From contig NZ_CP065589.1 of NCBI RefSeq assembly GCF_021278965.1, positions 4,841,001 through 4,905,000 of the forward strand: DNA of 64,000 nucleotides, written 5' to 3'. The notes below the pieces were generated by a model. It was not told the DNA's origin. It saw nothing but the letters and a program-made list of their open reading frames with translations, and ran no database searches. Shown piece after piece: positions 7,375 through 17,029 of the stretch; positions within the stretch are counted from its first letter, which is position 1, and every line of letters begins with the position of its first letter. The DNA comes from Chryseobacterium capnotolerans (GTDB lineage Bacteria > Bacteroidota > Bacteroidia > Flavobacteriales > Weeksellaceae). A program made the position numbers and the translations under genes.

Positions 7375-9918
7375 ATGGATTATAAGTTTTCACAAGGTTT
7401 GAGCCAAGTGTTCAAACAAAGCAAAAGCGAAGCTAAGAGGCTGAAAAGTGAATTTCTTAATACAGAACATCTACTTTTAGGTATTATAAAAACGGAAAAC
7501 TCTGCTAAAGAAATCCTTCAAAACCTCAATGCGGATTTAACACAAATCAGAAGAAAAATTGAAACTCTAAATACAGCAAGTCTTAATCCTATTTCTGAGG
7601 AGGTTACCAATATTTCTTTCACCAAAATGGCTGATCATGCTATTAAACGTGCAGAGCTGGAATGCCGACAATACAAAAGCAATGAAATTAATACCGTTCA
7701 CCTGCTTTTAGGTATTCTATATAAATATGAGGACCCTACTTCAAATATTTTGGGAGCTTATGACATCGATTATGAAGGTGTTTCAAGAGAGTACCAGACT
7801 ATGCTTAAAAATTCCGGGCAGTCACCACAAATGAGTGCTTACGATGACGATGATGAGAGAGAGGAATTCGAGCAAATGAGAAAGCCTACAGGAAACTTAG
7901 GCTCAGCAAAAAGCAAAACCCCTACATTGGACAACTTTGGTAGAGACTTAACGTCTTTGGCCAGAGATGGAAAACTGGACCCGGTAATCGGACGTGAAAA
8001 AGAAATTGAGAGAGTATCTCAGATCTTATCCCGCAGAAAGAAAAACAATCCGCTTCTTATTGGAGAACCGGGTGTGGGTAAATCTGCAATTGCGGAAGGG
8101 TTAGCTTTAAGAATTCAACAGAAAAAAGTATCAAGAGTTCTTTACGGAAAACGTGTCATCACATTAGACCTTGCCAGCTTAGTGGCGGGAACTAAATACC
8201 GTGGCCAGTTTGAAGAAAGAATGAAAGCCATCATGACTGAACTGGAGAAAAACAGAGATGTCATCTTATTTATTGATGAGCTTCATACGATTGTAGGTGC
8301 AGGAAGTTCTACCGGAAGTTTAGATGCCTCCAATATGTTCAAACCGGCGCTGGCAAGAGGTGAAATTCAATGCATCGGAGCGACTACTCTGGATGAATAC
8401 CGTCAGTATATTGAAAAAGATGGAGCTTTAGAAAGAAGATTCCAGAAAGTAATGGTGGAACCTACTTCTATTGATGAAACCATTCAGATCTTGAATCAGA
8501 TTAAGGATAAGTATGAAGAGCATCACAATGTAATTTATACCCCTGAAGCGATTGCTGCGTGTGTCAATCTGACATCGAGATATATTACAGACCGTTTCTT
8601 ACCAGACAAAGCTATTGATGCGATGGACGAAGCAGGATCAAGAGTGTACATTAAGAACATGAAAGTTCCGACTGAAATCATTGATTTTGAAAAGAAAATC
8701 GAAGATATTAAAGAACTGAAACAAAAAGCCGTAAAAGCACAGGATTATCTTGAAGCCAGAAAGCTTAAGGATGAAGAGGAACGTCTTCAGATGGAACTGA
8801 ATGCTGCTCAGGAAAAATGGGATAAGGATGTAAAAGAGAAAAAAGAAACCGTAACTGAAGAGAATGTTGCAGAAGTGGTTTCTATGATGAGTGGAGTTCC
8901 TGTAACGAAAGTGGGCAAAAATGAGCTTGATAAATTAGCTCAGATGGATGAGAAACTGAACGGAAAAGTTATTGGACAGGAAGACGCTGTGAAGAAGGTA
9001 GTGAAAGCTATTCAAAGAAACAGAGCAGGTCTTAAAGATCCAAACCGCCCAATCGGGACCTTTATCTTCCTTGGTACAACCGGGGTTGGTAAAACGGAGC
9101 TGGCTAAAGTAATGGCTAGAGAACTTTTTGAATCCGATGAGTCTCTTATCCGAATTGATATGAGTGAATACATGGAGAAATTTGCCGTTTCGAGATTGGT
9201 TGGAGCGCCTCCAGGATACGTTGGATATGAAGAAGGAGGTCAATTGACCGAGGCAGTAAGAAGAAAACCTTATGCTGTGGTTCTTTTGGATGAGATTGAA
9301 AAAGCTCACCCGGATGTATTCAATATTCTATTACAGATCCTTGATGAAGGACATGTTACAGATAGCTTAGGTAGAAAAATTGACTTTAGAAATACGATCA
9401 TCATCCTTACATCCAACATCGGAACAAGAGATCTTAAGGATTTCGGAGATGGTGTAGGATTTGGAACTTCAGCTAAGAAAACAACTTCAGACTCCAGAGC
9501 TAGAAGCACGATTGAAAATGCACTTAAAAAAGCATTTGCTCCAGAATTCTTAAACAGAATTGATGATATTGTGATCTTCAACTCTCTTGTACAGGATGAT
9601 ATCAAAAAAATCATTGATATTGAACTGAACAAATTGTATGGCAGACTTGAAAAATTAGGTTATAAAGTAGAATTAACTGAAGAAGCGAAAGACTTTATTT
9701 CTGAAAAAGGATGGGATAAAGACTTCGGGGCAAGACCACTGAAGAGAGCTATCCAGAAGTATATTGAGGATTTATTGGCAGAAATGCTTGTGAATAAACA
9801 ACTGAACGAAGGTGAAACTGTAGTTCTTGAGCTTAATGAAGCAAAAGACGGTTTAGTAGGCGGAAAAACTTCAAAGTCTAAGAAGTCTTCAGCTGCTGAG
9901 AAATCTTCTCAATCTTAA
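7375..9918 (+). CDS. clpC: ATP-dependent Clp protease ATP-binding subunit ClpC
   Basis: I chose the start at MDYKFSQGLSQVFKQSK because the family begins there; an upstream in-frame ATG at 7363 would add four residues. The 847-residue protein has an N-terminal double Clp-N repeat (to about residue 145) and AAA module 1 with Walker A GEPGVGKSA and Walker B VILFIDELH. A UVR-like coiled middle region (around 415-475, DYLEARKLKDEEERLQ) follows, then AAA module 2 with GTTGVGKTE and VVLLDEIEKAHPDVFNILLQ, and a C-terminal D2-small domain (GARPLKRAIQKYIEDLLAEM). The tail is Lys/Ser-rich. ClpC unfolds substrates for ClpP in the cytoplasm. A strong terminator follows. Confidence 0.97.
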   Translation: MDYKFSQGLSQVFKQSKSEAKRLKSEFLNTEHLLLGIIKTENSAKEILQNLNADLTQIRRKIETLNTASLNPISEEVTNISFTKMADHAIKRAELECRQYKSNEINTVHLLLGILYKYEDPTSNILGAYDIDYEGVSREYQTMLKNSGQSPQMSAYDDDDEREEFEQMRKPTGNLGSAKSKTPTLDNFGRDLTSLARDGKLDPVIGREKEIERVSQILSRRKKNNPLLIGEPGVGKSAIAEGLALRIQQKKVSRVLYGKRVITLDLASLVAGTKYRGQFEERMKAIMTELEKNRDVILFIDELHTIVGAGSSTGSLDASNMFKPALARGEIQCIGATTLDEYRQYIEKDGALERRFQKVMVEPTSIDETIQILNQIKDKYEEHHNVIYTPEAIAACVNLTSRYITDRFLPDKAIDAMDEAGSRVYIKNMKVPTEIIDFEKKIEDIKELKQKAVKAQDYLEARKLKDEEERLQMELNAAQEKWDKDVKEKKETVTEENVAEVVSMMSGVPVTKVGKNELDKLAQMDEKLNGKVIGQEDAVKKVVKAIQRNRAGLKDPNRPIGTFIFLGTTGVGKTELAKVMARELFESDESLIRIDMSEYMEKFAVSRLVGAPPGYVGYEEGGQLTEAVRRKPYAVVLLDEIEKAHPDVFNILLQILDEGHVTDSLGRKIDFRNTIIILTSNIGTRDLKDFGDGVGFGTSAKKTTSDSRARSTIENALKKAFAPEFLNRIDDIVIFNSLVQDDIKKIIDIELNKLYGRLEKLGYKVELTEEAKDFISEKGWDKDFGARPLKRAIQKYIEDLLAEMLVNKQLNEGETVVLELNEAKDGLVGGKTSKSKKSSAAEKSSQS

Positions 9919-9940
9919 ATAAATAATTTAATTTCAATAA

Positions 9941-9974
9941 AAAAGCACCGGGAATTTTCCTGGTGCTTTTTGCT
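9941..9974 (+). terminator. Rho-independent terminator after clpC
   Basis: AAAAGCACCGGG (9941-9952) pairs with CCTGGTGCTTTT (9959-9970) across a 6-nt loop, with one G-T wobble, and runs into Ts. It begins 22 bp after the clpC stop. Confidence 0.88.
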
Positions 9975-9984
9975 TTTTATAGGT

Positions 9985-10038
9985 TTTGGCTAAAGCCAAA
10001 GTGATTTTAATGTTCTTATTATATGGGCTAAAGCCCAT
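9985..10038. repeat. Two short palindromes with TAAA loops in the clpC downstream spacer
   Basis: TTTGGC-TAAA-GCCAAA (9985-10000) and ATGGGC-TAAA-GCCCAT (10023-10038) are two variants of the same GGC-TAAA-GCC hairpin. They lie in a non-coding stretch of about 310 bp between clpC and the beta-barrel gene. The rest of the gap (10060-10200) holds AT-rich sequence with ATCTGCG occurring twice and AAGGCGCAA-like words occurring twice, also repeat-like. I see no gene there. Confidence 0.6.
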
Positions 10039-10231
10039 CCCTATTGAATATTACTATTGCAATGTCTAAAATTATCTGCGTCAATCTGAAAAATCTGCGA
10101 GATTATATTTTGTTGGAAATCTCAAAGGCGCAAAAGGTTCTTATATATGATACGTTTTTAAGGCGCAAGATTTTTATCTTCGATAAAATTGAATGCTGCT
10201 GAGTCTTTTTCATTTTTCAAAGGATGACATA

Positions 10232-10759
10232 TTAAAGGCCTACTACAAATCCAATATTCGGGACTAAGCCATTGGAGAATACACTTGAACGCTCCTTCCA
10301 AAGTACGTTGTACATCAACCCGATCTGCATAAAAGAATTATTGCCGATTCTCTGCATGTATCCTCCTCCTAAATACAAGGCATTTTCTTCTCTATTGTAC
10401 TTATAATCGTAATATTTATCATTATAATTAATGAAATAATGCTGGAAGTTGGCACTTAAATAAAATGAGCGGGCAATATAATAGTTGACAAAGGGACCTA
10501 TTCCAAACATAGTAGATCTATAATAATCGGAAGTCTGCCAGGAAACACTTCCCACCGCTCCTGCTTCCAGGTCTTCAGTAAGACGGTATCCTACTCTTGG
10601 AGAAGCCTGCAGATAGAATGAACTGTTGCTTCCAAACCCAAGGCCTATTCCTCCACCAAAGGTCCATTTATTGCTTTCCTGCATCGGAGTACCTATTGAA
10701 ACCTGAGAAAATGAGAGTCCTGAAACCATCAACATCATGGAAATAATAAACTTTTTCAT
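10232..10759 (-). CDS. Small outer-membrane beta-barrel protein
   Basis: The 175-residue protein starts with a signal peptide (MKKFIISMMLMVSGLSFSQ). The mature part alternates short hydrophobic strands with turns: GGGIGLGFGSNSSFYLQASP, VGYRLTEDLEAGAV, MFGIGPFVNYYI, YLSANFQHYF, LYLGGGYMQRI. It ends VPNIGFVVGL with a hydrophobic last strand. This fits the OmpX/porin-like small barrels common in Flavobacteriales. No ligand or transport role can be derived. It is monocistronic on the minus strand. Confidence 0.8.
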   Translation of the reverse strand: MKKFIISMMLMVSGLSFSQVSIGTPMQESNKWTFGGGIGLGFGSNSSFYLQASPRVGYRLTEDLEAGAVGSVSWQTSDYYRSTMFGIGPFVNYYIARSFYLSANFQHYFINYNDKYYDYKYNREENALYLGGGYMQRIGNNSFMQIGLMYNVLWKERSSVFSNGLVPNIGFVVGL

Positions 10760-10906
10760 ATTTAAATATTTTATTTTGTTCTAAGGTATAATTAAACACA
10801 TTTTCATCTGTGCTGATCATTCAAAAACTTTATTAATGGTGTTTTATATTAACATCGTTTTTATCAATGTTTAAAATTATGGTTTTTTTACGAATTTATT
10901 TAGTTG

Positions 10907-10914
10907 TATTTTTG
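10907..10914 (+). promoter_or_regulatory. Bacteroidota-type -7 box upstream of mnmA
   Basis: TATTTTTG is a full match to TAnnTTTG and lies 50 bp before the mnmA ATG, leaving a plausible leader. The expected TTG -33 element is not clear (a T-rich GGTTTTTTT sits at about the right distance). Confidence 0.5.
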
Positions 10915-10964
10915 CCGGGTCAAACTAAGAACTCCCGTTAAGAGTTTCGTAAAATTGAAATACA

Positions 10965-12152
10965 ATGAAAGTAGTAGTAGGCCTCTCAGGAGGTGTAGAT
11001 TCAAGTGTTACAGCACATTTGCTACAACAGCAGGGTCATGAGGTAGTGGCTTTGTTTATGAGAAACTGGAATGATGCTTCGGTAACATTAGAAGATGAAT
11101 GTCCATGGATTGAGGACAGTAATGATGCCCTTATGGTGGCTCAAAAACTTGGAATACCTTTCCAGGTGATTGATATGAGTGAACTTTATAAGGAGCGCAT
11201 CGTTGATTATATGTTCGATGAATATCAGAAAGGAAGAACTCCCAATCCTGATGTTTTGTGTAACCGAGAAGTAAAATTCGATGTTTTTATGAAAACCGCA
11301 ATGTCTTTAGGTGCTGATAAGGTAGCTACAGGACATTATGCCAGAGTAGATTCTACTATTGATGAAAACGGAAAGGAAATTTTCCATCTTTTAGCAGGAA
11401 AGGATAATAATAAGGACCAGTCTTATTTTCTTTGCCAGCTAAGCCAGGATCAACTGTCAAAAGCTTTATTTCCTATTGGTGAACTTACCAAACCGCAGGT
11501 AAGGGAAATTGCTAAGGAAATCGGATTAGTAACTGCCGATAAAAAGGATTCTCAGGGATTATGTTTTATTGGAAAAGTAAGCCTTCCTCAGTTTTTGCAG
11601 CAGCAATTGAAACCCAATGAAGGGGAAATCGTAGAGATTTTCAAAGATTCTCCTTTATTTACTGAAGAAACTCCAGAATTTTCTACGAAGGAAGAGGAAC
11701 TTAATTTCTTATCCAGAAAGATCAATTATAAAAAAGCTGACGGAAAAGTGATTGGAAAGCACCAAGGTGCTCAATTTTTCACAATCGGACAAAGTAAAGG
11801 GTTAGGAATTGGCGGACACAAAGAAAGCTGTTTCATTGTTTCCAGAGATATGGAAAACAATATTCTTTTTGTAGGAGAAGGAAATCATTTCCCCGGGCTC
11901 TATAAAAAAGCTTTAAAAATAGATAACTCTGAACTTCACTGGGTTCGTGAAGACCTGAAGCTCCAAAATGGAGAATCTATGGAAGTAATGGCCAGATTCA
12001 GATACAGACAGCCTCTGCAAAAGGCAACTCTTTACCAGTTTGAGAATGCTTTCTATATTGAATTTGAAGAACCACAGTCTGCGATTGCCGAAGGACAGTT
12101 CGCTTCATGGTATATTGATGAAGAACTGATTGGAAGCGGGGTGATTTCGTAG
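10965..12152 (+). CDS. mnmA: tRNA-specific 2-thiouridylase MnmA
   Basis: The 395-residue protein has the N-type PP-loop [13 protein letters not shown] at residues 4-15, which binds ATP. The two family cysteines are Cys99 ([11 protein letters not shown]), the catalytic residue, and Cys200 (SQGLCFIGK), its persulfide partner. Substrate-recognition elements include VATGHYARV and [10 protein letters not shown]. The C-terminal beta-barrel region ends with the [19 protein letters not shown] pattern. MnmA adds sulfur to U34 of tRNA Lys/Glu/Gln in the cytoplasm. The length is slightly longer than in E. coli because of an insert around residues 225-260. A terminator follows. Confidence 0.96.
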   Translation: MKVVVGLSGGVDSSVTAHLLQQQGHEVVALFMRNWNDASVTLEDECPWIEDSNDALMVAQKLGIPFQVIDMSELYKERIVDYMFDEYQKGRTPNPDVLCNREVKFDVFMKTAMSLGADKVATGHYARVDSTIDENGKEIFHLLAGKDNNKDQSYFLCQLSQDQLSKALFPIGELTKPQVREIAKEIGLVTADKKDSQGLCFIGKVSLPQFLQQQLKPNEGEIVEIFKDSPLFTEETPEFSTKEEELNFLSRKINYKKADGKVIGKHQGAQFFTIGQSKGLGIGGHKESCFIVSRDMENNILFVGEGNHFPGLYKKALKIDNSELHWVREDLKLQNGESMEVMARFRYRQPLQKATLYQFENAFYIEFEEPQSAIAEGQFASWYIDEELIGSGVIS

Positions 12153-12251
12153 TGAGTTCGAGAATCGGAATACTAATCCCTGCATTCAGGAATTTCCATT
12201 CATTACACCGGAAATTGAACACAATTAATAGCAAGACTTAATGATATTATA

Positions 12252-12286
12252 AAGCCCGAAGCAGTTTTTGTTTCGGGTTTGTTTTT
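12252..12286 (+). terminator. Terminator downstream of mnmA
   Basis: AAGCCCGAA (12252-12260) pairs with TTCGGGTTT (12272-12280), with one G-T wobble, and is followed by GTTTTT. It lies about 100 bp after the mnmA stop and just before the convergent gene end. Confidence 0.7.
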
Positions 12287-12290
12287 GAAA

Positions 12291-12650
12291 TTATTTACTG
12301 ATGTCCTTCTTTGACTTAAATGTTATTAGCAAGAGTATTACAATCAACTCTAAGATTAAGATTATAGTTAAGAATCCAATAGGTTTTCCCAGCATAATTC
12401 CCCGGATGAGTTTGGAAATTCCCAAGACTCCAATAAGCATTAAAATATAAAAAGTGGTATTTGAAATGGTTTCTCCTAATGATTTTAAAATAAAAATAGA
12501 GAGGTAAAATCCAAGAACCAGGATCAGATAGAATTTTAAAAAGTCCGGCCCTTTCAATGATATTGGGTTCAATGTCTGACATTCCGCAATAAGCCATACA
12601 AAACTTATCACAATCGGTATAGAATGAATGATTAGCTTTTTCATGTTCAT
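12291..12650 (-). CDS. Small membrane protein of unknown function
   Basis: The 119-residue, strongly hydrophobic protein has about four membrane segments: IIHSIPIVISFVWLIAE, FLKFYLILVLGFYLSIFIL, TTFYILMLIGVLGISKLI and IGFLTIILILELIVILLLI. A short Lys-rich tail ends the protein. The start may be the third codon (MKKLIIHS). It begins 15 bp after the stop of the glycine-rich Cys-tailed protein gene and is probably its operon partner. I do not recognise the family. Confidence 0.65.
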   Translation of the reverse strand: MNMKKLIIHSIPIVISFVWLIAECQTLNPISLKGPDFLKFYLILVLGFYLSIFILKSLGETISNTTFYILMLIGVLGISKLIRGIMLGKPIGFLTIILILELIVILLLITFKSKKDISK

Positions 12651-12665
12651 TATTATTTAAAAATT

Positions 12666-13433
12666 TTATCCACCACAACCTCCGCAACCGCCACATCCTC
12701 CGCCGCAGCCTCCTCCACAACTGCTTCCTCCACCGCTACAACTACTCCCACCGCTGCAACTGCTTCCCTCATTACTTGAGTTGGATTTTCCTCCCTTATT
12801 ATCTTTAGTACTTGAAATAGCAGCAATGATACCTCCAAAAATCATAATTCCCAAGAAAGAAAAGAAGATAGAACCAATAGTCGTTATTACTTCTCCAAGG
12901 CAGGAACTTAACATTAAGATTAATACCAAAAATGGAATCCATCTCCATATTCGTGATTTGTTTTTTATATTTTCAAAAATATTCTCTTTGATCCAGATCT
13001 CCTGAGGGGCTTCAGACTGGAAAACATCTTTATAGCTTTTCAATGTATCTGCAAACCAATTCTGATGTTTAAGTTTTTCATTTCCACCTCCTTTTGAAGG
13101 ATGATGATGCAGGGCTCTTTTTAAAATATTCGGACAGAAATCTTCCCAATAATTCTGAGTATAGATCAAATGCATATGCCAGACTTTATCTACCACTTCA
13201 CTTGGTGAGGCTCCTTTGGGAAGGATGCAGCAGAGATAGACAAACTTTTTATATTCTTCGATGGCTTTTCTGGTGAACTCCAGGCTCCAGTTCTCTTCTT
13301 TTGCCAGTTTTTTCGAAAAAGGAAAAACTGCATCGGAAGCATCTAATGAAAATCCTTGGATTCTTTCCCAAAGGGTTTCGTCTTTTACGATCATTTTTGT
13401 TTCCATTGTTTTATCTTTTGTTTTTCTACTCAA
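12666..13433 (-). CDS. Glycine-rich-domain-like membrane protein with a Cys/Gly-rich tail
   Basis: The 255-residue frame may start at codon 10 (METKMIVKDETLWERI, ATG at 13406). The soluble N-terminal half contains EVVDKVWHMHLIYTQNYWED and RALHHHPSKGG. This Trp-His-x-His plus HH arrangement resembles the GRDP (DUF1399-type) domain. Two hydrophobic segments follow (WIPFLVLILMLSSCLG and the IGSIFFSFLGIMIFGGIIAA region), then a tail of Ser, Gly and seven Cys that ends the protein with repeated GGC units. The tail recalls other bacterial membrane proteins with C-terminal CGG repeats and could bind metal or be modified; this is inference. It precedes a small membrane protein gene. Confidence 0.75.
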   Translation of the reverse strand: MSRKTKDKTMETKMIVKDETLWERIQGFSLDASDAVFPFSKKLAKEENWSLEFTRKAIEEYKKFVYLCCILPKGASPSEVVDKVWHMHLIYTQNYWEDFCPNILKRALHHHPSKGGGNEKLKHQNWFADTLKSYKDVFQSEAPQEIWIKENIFENIKNKSRIWRWIPFLVLILMLSSCLGEVITTIGSIFFSFLGIMIFGGIIAAISSTKDNKGGKSNSSNEGSSCSGGSSCSGGGSSCGGGCGGGCGGCGGCGG

Positions 13434-13520
13434 ATATCAATGGATTTTACAATATAAAAGTCTTTCAAAAATCTTATTTGGTTTGATAAAAATCTTAAAT
13501 TAGTCTTACAAAACCATACT

Positions 13521-14417
13521 ATGAAAAAGGAAGATATTCTACATCTTGAGAAATTAATGAATTTTCTAAGCAGGCAATTTCTAAAGAAAAATCATTGGGA
13601 AGATGTTACTAAAACCGAATGGTCTTATATCTGTGCCGAACTTAATGATCTTATCCTCAGTGAACATTCTGAAAAGGGAATCAAAAAGGATCCTGAAATC
13701 CTGGGAACAAACTATCTCTATGAGCATCTGATTATCAACAAACTGAAAAAATTCAATCAGAATGAAAATGCTGTTTTAAGCCGTCCCAATCTCGCTAAAT
13801 TAAGTTTGATTGTCAAAGTTTTAGGGTACTCCAATTATATTGACTTTATCAATTCTAATACGGAAGCCTTCAACTTTAATGATCTTAAGATTGATATGAA
13901 TAATGTAAACCAGAATACAGCTCTTTTAGACCGTCTTGTGGGCTGTTGGTATTCTTATAACAGAAATCTTCCGGAGAATCCTACACAGGCCCGGGAAGAC
14001 AGAATCTGGCGTTCTGCGATGGAAATCTATAAGGCTGAAACCACCGGAGAATATTTTATAGAAAGGAGCGGCGGCGATCACCATAAGTATTTCGGAAAGG
14101 TAACTGCTTATTCTGATTACGTTTTTATCATCATGAACAGCAATACTTTTATCCGTCAAAGACATTTTATATCCAGAATCAAAGACAGTAAGGAAAAACT
14201 CAAAAATCCGGATTACAAGCTGCATGAACTTCACTTCATCAGCACCTGCATCAGCTTCAATCAGGAGCCTATTGCCTTATTTGAAATATTCCGGAAAGCA
14301 GACCGAAAAAGTTTTATTTCGGACTCTATCAGTTTTCCTATTGACAGTGATGAGATTCCGGAATCGATTCTTAAACAGCTTGAGGATACAGAGTCTAACA
14401 GGATTGATTATAGGTAA
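13521..14417 (+). CDS. Conserved-looking protein of unknown function
   Basis: The 298-residue soluble protein is not recognised. The N-terminal third is helical and Leu/Lys-rich (MKKEDILHLEKLMNFLSRQF), with LSRPNLAKLSLIVKVLGYSN near residue 90, which has the look of a small DNA-binding or protein-binding helix set. The C-terminal part is strand-rich: RLVGCWYSYNRNLP, GEYFIERSGGDHHKYFGKVT and YVFIIMNSNTFIRQRHFISR, like a beta sandwich or ligand-binding domain. No signal peptide or membrane segment is visible. It is divergent from the glycine-rich protein gene (87-bp gap). The function is unassigned. Confidence 0.75.
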   Translation: MKKEDILHLEKLMNFLSRQFLKKNHWEDVTKTEWSYICAELNDLILSEHSEKGIKKDPEILGTNYLYEHLIINKLKKFNQNENAVLSRPNLAKLSLIVKVLGYSNYIDFINSNTEAFNFNDLKIDMNNVNQNTALLDRLVGCWYSYNRNLPENPTQAREDRIWRSAMEIYKAETTGEYFIERSGGDHHKYFGKVTAYSDYVFIIMNSNTFIRQRHFISRIKDSKEKLKNPDYKLHELHFISTCISFNQEPIALFEIFRKADRKSFISDSISFPIDSDEIPESILKQLEDTESNRIDYR

Positions 14418-14521
14418 TTAGGGCTCAAAGTGAATATAGAAAAGATATTTTTTATTTTTTCAAATTTTTCTGTAACGTATGCTAAGTTATCATACTTACT
14501 GAGTAAAGAACAATAAAAAAT

Positions 14522-14716
14522 ATGATTATGAAAACCTCTACTTCAAACAATCAGTATGCTTCAGCCAACAGTGTTTTGATTTTTATCGTATCAATGCTTT
14601 TAGGCTATAATATTTATCAGGCGATCTATCATCCGGAAAAATCAGATCTTTTTATTTGCATTATTCTGGCAGCCCTTACTTCAGTGATGGTTCAAAAAAT
14701 ATGGAACCAAAACTGA
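14522..14716 (+). CDS. Small two-segment membrane protein
   Basis: A 64-residue frame (start possibly at codon 3, MKTSTSNNQYASANS) with two hydrophobic stretches, VLIFIVSMLLGYNIYQAIY and LFICIILAALTSVMVQ, separated by a charged HPEKSD turn. The function is unknown. The region from 14717 to 14895 after it has no supported gene. Confidence 0.55.
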   Translation: MIMKTSTSNNQYASANSVLIFIVSMLLGYNIYQAIYHPEKSDLFICIILAALTSVMVQKIWNQN

Positions 14717-14895
14717 TGAGAAAAATAAAATATAAACATCTCCATCTGTCATCATATATATCCGGAGCAATTTTGTTCCGGGTTTATTTTTACAGACCTT
14801 ATGCCTGGAATACTTTTACCCTTTAAATATCAGCTATTTACCACAATAATTCCATAATTTAATAGTTCTAAATATGAATCCTCAATGCTCTTGTT

Positions 14896-16130
14896 ATGGA
14901 ATATTATGAATTGTATGAAGTTTTGAAAAGTCATTTTGATTCCAGAAAAGAGATTGTGGAGGTAAAAGATTTGAATCTAACTATTGAATCTATTCCTTTT
15001 GAATCTAAGGTTTCAGACCTTCTGTATGGTTCTGAAAATCTGAATTGCCCTAAACATCATCATCCTCTAAAGATCAATCAAAATGCCTACCTGCACTATA
15101 ATCACCCTTCCATAGATAGCAAAGATTTTGATATTGAATGCAATAAAAAATTTGAATATCACATTCTCAAAAGGGCTGATGTTACAACAGCCAATGGCTG
15201 CATTATCTTTTTCATGGACTGAATGAAAAGAAATGGGATAAATATCTTCCCTGGGCCTATGAATTGGCTCAAAAAAGCCGTAAAGCCGTTTTATTGTTCC
15301 CCATTGCTTTCCACATGGATCGTGCAGAAACCATGTGGAGTGACCGCCATGAAATGACGGAAATCGTGAAATTCAGAAAGGAAAGATATCCTGAAAACAC
15401 TCATTTTTCTTATGTAAACGCTGCAACAAGTTCCAGACTGGAAGCTCATCCGCAACGTGTTTTCTGGTCAGGATTACAAACCTATTCGGATATTATTGAG
15501 GTAGTAAAGGAAATTAAAGATGATAAGATTAAAAGCATTGCTCCGGATGCCAGCCTGGATCTGTTTGGATATTCAATAGGTTCATTTCTTTCCATGATTA
15601 TTAAAATGGCTGATCCACATCATTTTTTTTCCCAGTCCAAAGTTTTTTGTTTTTGTGGCGGAATGACTATTGACCGGATGTTCCCTATCTCCAAATACAT
15701 TATGGATTCTCAGGCTACGGTTAAAATGCAGTCTGTTTTTACAGAATTATTAAGCTCTGATTTTAAGTTTGACAATAGGCTGAAACATTATCAGGATGAT
15801 GAGCTTCATCCGCAAGAAAGCTGGTTCAAAAAGATGCTTAGATATAATTACTTCCAAAAAGAAAGGGAGGAACGAATTCAAGAGATCCAGTCCCAGCTAA
15901 AAGCTTATGTCTTAGAAAAAGATACTGTAGCTCCTCCTATAGAAGCCTTAAATACATTGCAAGGCGGCTATAGAAATATCAATGTAGAGGTAGAAATAAA
16001 GGATTTCCCTTTTGATTATTCCCACATGGTTCCTTTTCCATTAACCCATAAACACAAGACTGAAATAACGGAAGCTTTTCATCAGTTTACAAAGTCTGCC
16101 TGTGATTTTTATTCTCAGTCATCAGGATGA
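14896..16130 (+). CDS. Alpha/beta-hydrolase-like protein, one frameshift
   Basis: Two frames join into a protein of about 411 residues when one T is added to the T5 run at 15208-15212. The junction then reads CIIFFHGLNEKKWDKYLPWA. HGLN matches the oxyanion-hole loop of alpha/beta hydrolases, and the later LDLFGYSIGSFLSMI supplies the GxSxG nucleophile elbow. A candidate catalytic His is in DYSHMVPFP near the C-terminus. The N-terminal ~100 residues have NCPKHHHPLKINQ, which I cannot place. I infer a cytoplasmic hydrolase-fold protein of unknown substrate, possibly of a DUF family common in Bacteroidota. Confidence 0.72.
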
Positions 16131-16228
16131 GAAAATGGAGAGGAGAAGTCTGAAGAGTAAAAGAATGAGATCCATAGTTATGTTTTTTGGTGATTTGAGG
16201 GGTAAATTTCGGTTGCTATCCGATTACT

Positions 16229-16972
16229 TTAGCTTACAAGCCAGTCTTTGAAGTCTTTGACACGGTCCCGGCTTACGGTAATTTCTTCCTGGGGCTGAAA
16301 TTCGAGATCTACTTTGTAATAAGGTGAGGTATGAATGTTTTTGATATAATCTGAATTGATAATAAACTGCCTGTTAACACGGAAAAATTTTTTGTCATCC
16401 AATATATCATCCAGTTCATCCAATGTAAAATCTGATGGATAAGAACGCTCTTCTGTCTGAAGATAAACAATCTTATTCTCACTAAAAAAACAAGTTATTT
16501 CATGGGTCTGAACAATTTTCAAATTGTACCCAATTTTCACTAAAATTCTTGACAGAATAGACTTTTCTTTTCTTATCAACTGCTTAATATCCTGCGATCC
16601 AATGTCATTATTGGAAGGAAGAAAAGACTTGAATTTCTCAATAGCTCCTGCAAGATCTTCTTCAAGAATAGGTTTCAACAGGTAGTCTATACTATTTAAT
16701 TTAAAGGCTTTTAAGGTATACTGATCAAACGCTGTTGTATAAATGATAAACCCTTTGGTAGGAGCTTTTTCAAAGATATCGAATGACAGCCCGTCTCCAA
16801 GAACAATATCAGAAAAAATCAGCTGCGGATGTTCATTTTCAGAAAACCAGGCAACACCTTCCTCTACAGATTCTATTTTAGCAACTACTTCAATATCAGG
16901 AAAAACACTTAACATTCTTTCTAATTTCCTTGAAGCAGGCTTTTCGTCTTCGATAATAACGGTCTTGATCAT
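16229..16972 (-). CDS. LytTR-family response regulator
   Basis: The 247-residue protein has an N-terminal receiver domain with the acidic pocket IIEDE (residues 6-10), the phosphoacceptor Asp55 in LIFSDIVLGDG, and the conserved Thr/Lys region YTTAFDQYTLKAFKLNSIDY LLKP split across the alpha4-beta5 face. The C-terminal LytTR DNA-binding domain spans about 140-247, with FFRVNRQFIINSDYIKNIH and the final VSRDRVKDFKDWL. Such proteins bind two direct repeats about 21 bp apart; repeats with exactly that period lie upstream of three genes nearby. It is the last gene of a minus-strand group that begins with a LytS-type kinase, its likely partner. Confidence 0.93.
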   Translation of the reverse strand: MIKTVIIEDEKPASRKLERMLSVFPDIEVVAKIESVEEGVAWFSENEHPQLIFSDIVLGDGLSFDIFEKAPTKGFIIYTTAFDQYTLKAFKLNSIDYLLKPILEEDLAGAIEKFKSFLPSNNDIGSQDIKQLIRKEKSILSRILVKIGYNLKIVQTHEITCFFSENKIVYLQTEERSYPSDFTLDELDDILDDKKFFRVNRQFIINSDYIKNIHTSPYYKVDLEFQPQEEITVSRDRVKDFKDWLVS

Positions 16973-17029
16973 TAAGCTAATAGTTTTAGTTATAAAATTG
17001 GAAAATAAAATTAGGTAAAATAATCAGAT

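Noticed and set aside
12653..12838. Ala/Val/Glu-rich ORF overlapping the glycine-rich tail
   Set aside because: It is a same-strand frame shadow of the Gly/Cys repeat codons with no start context or known motif.
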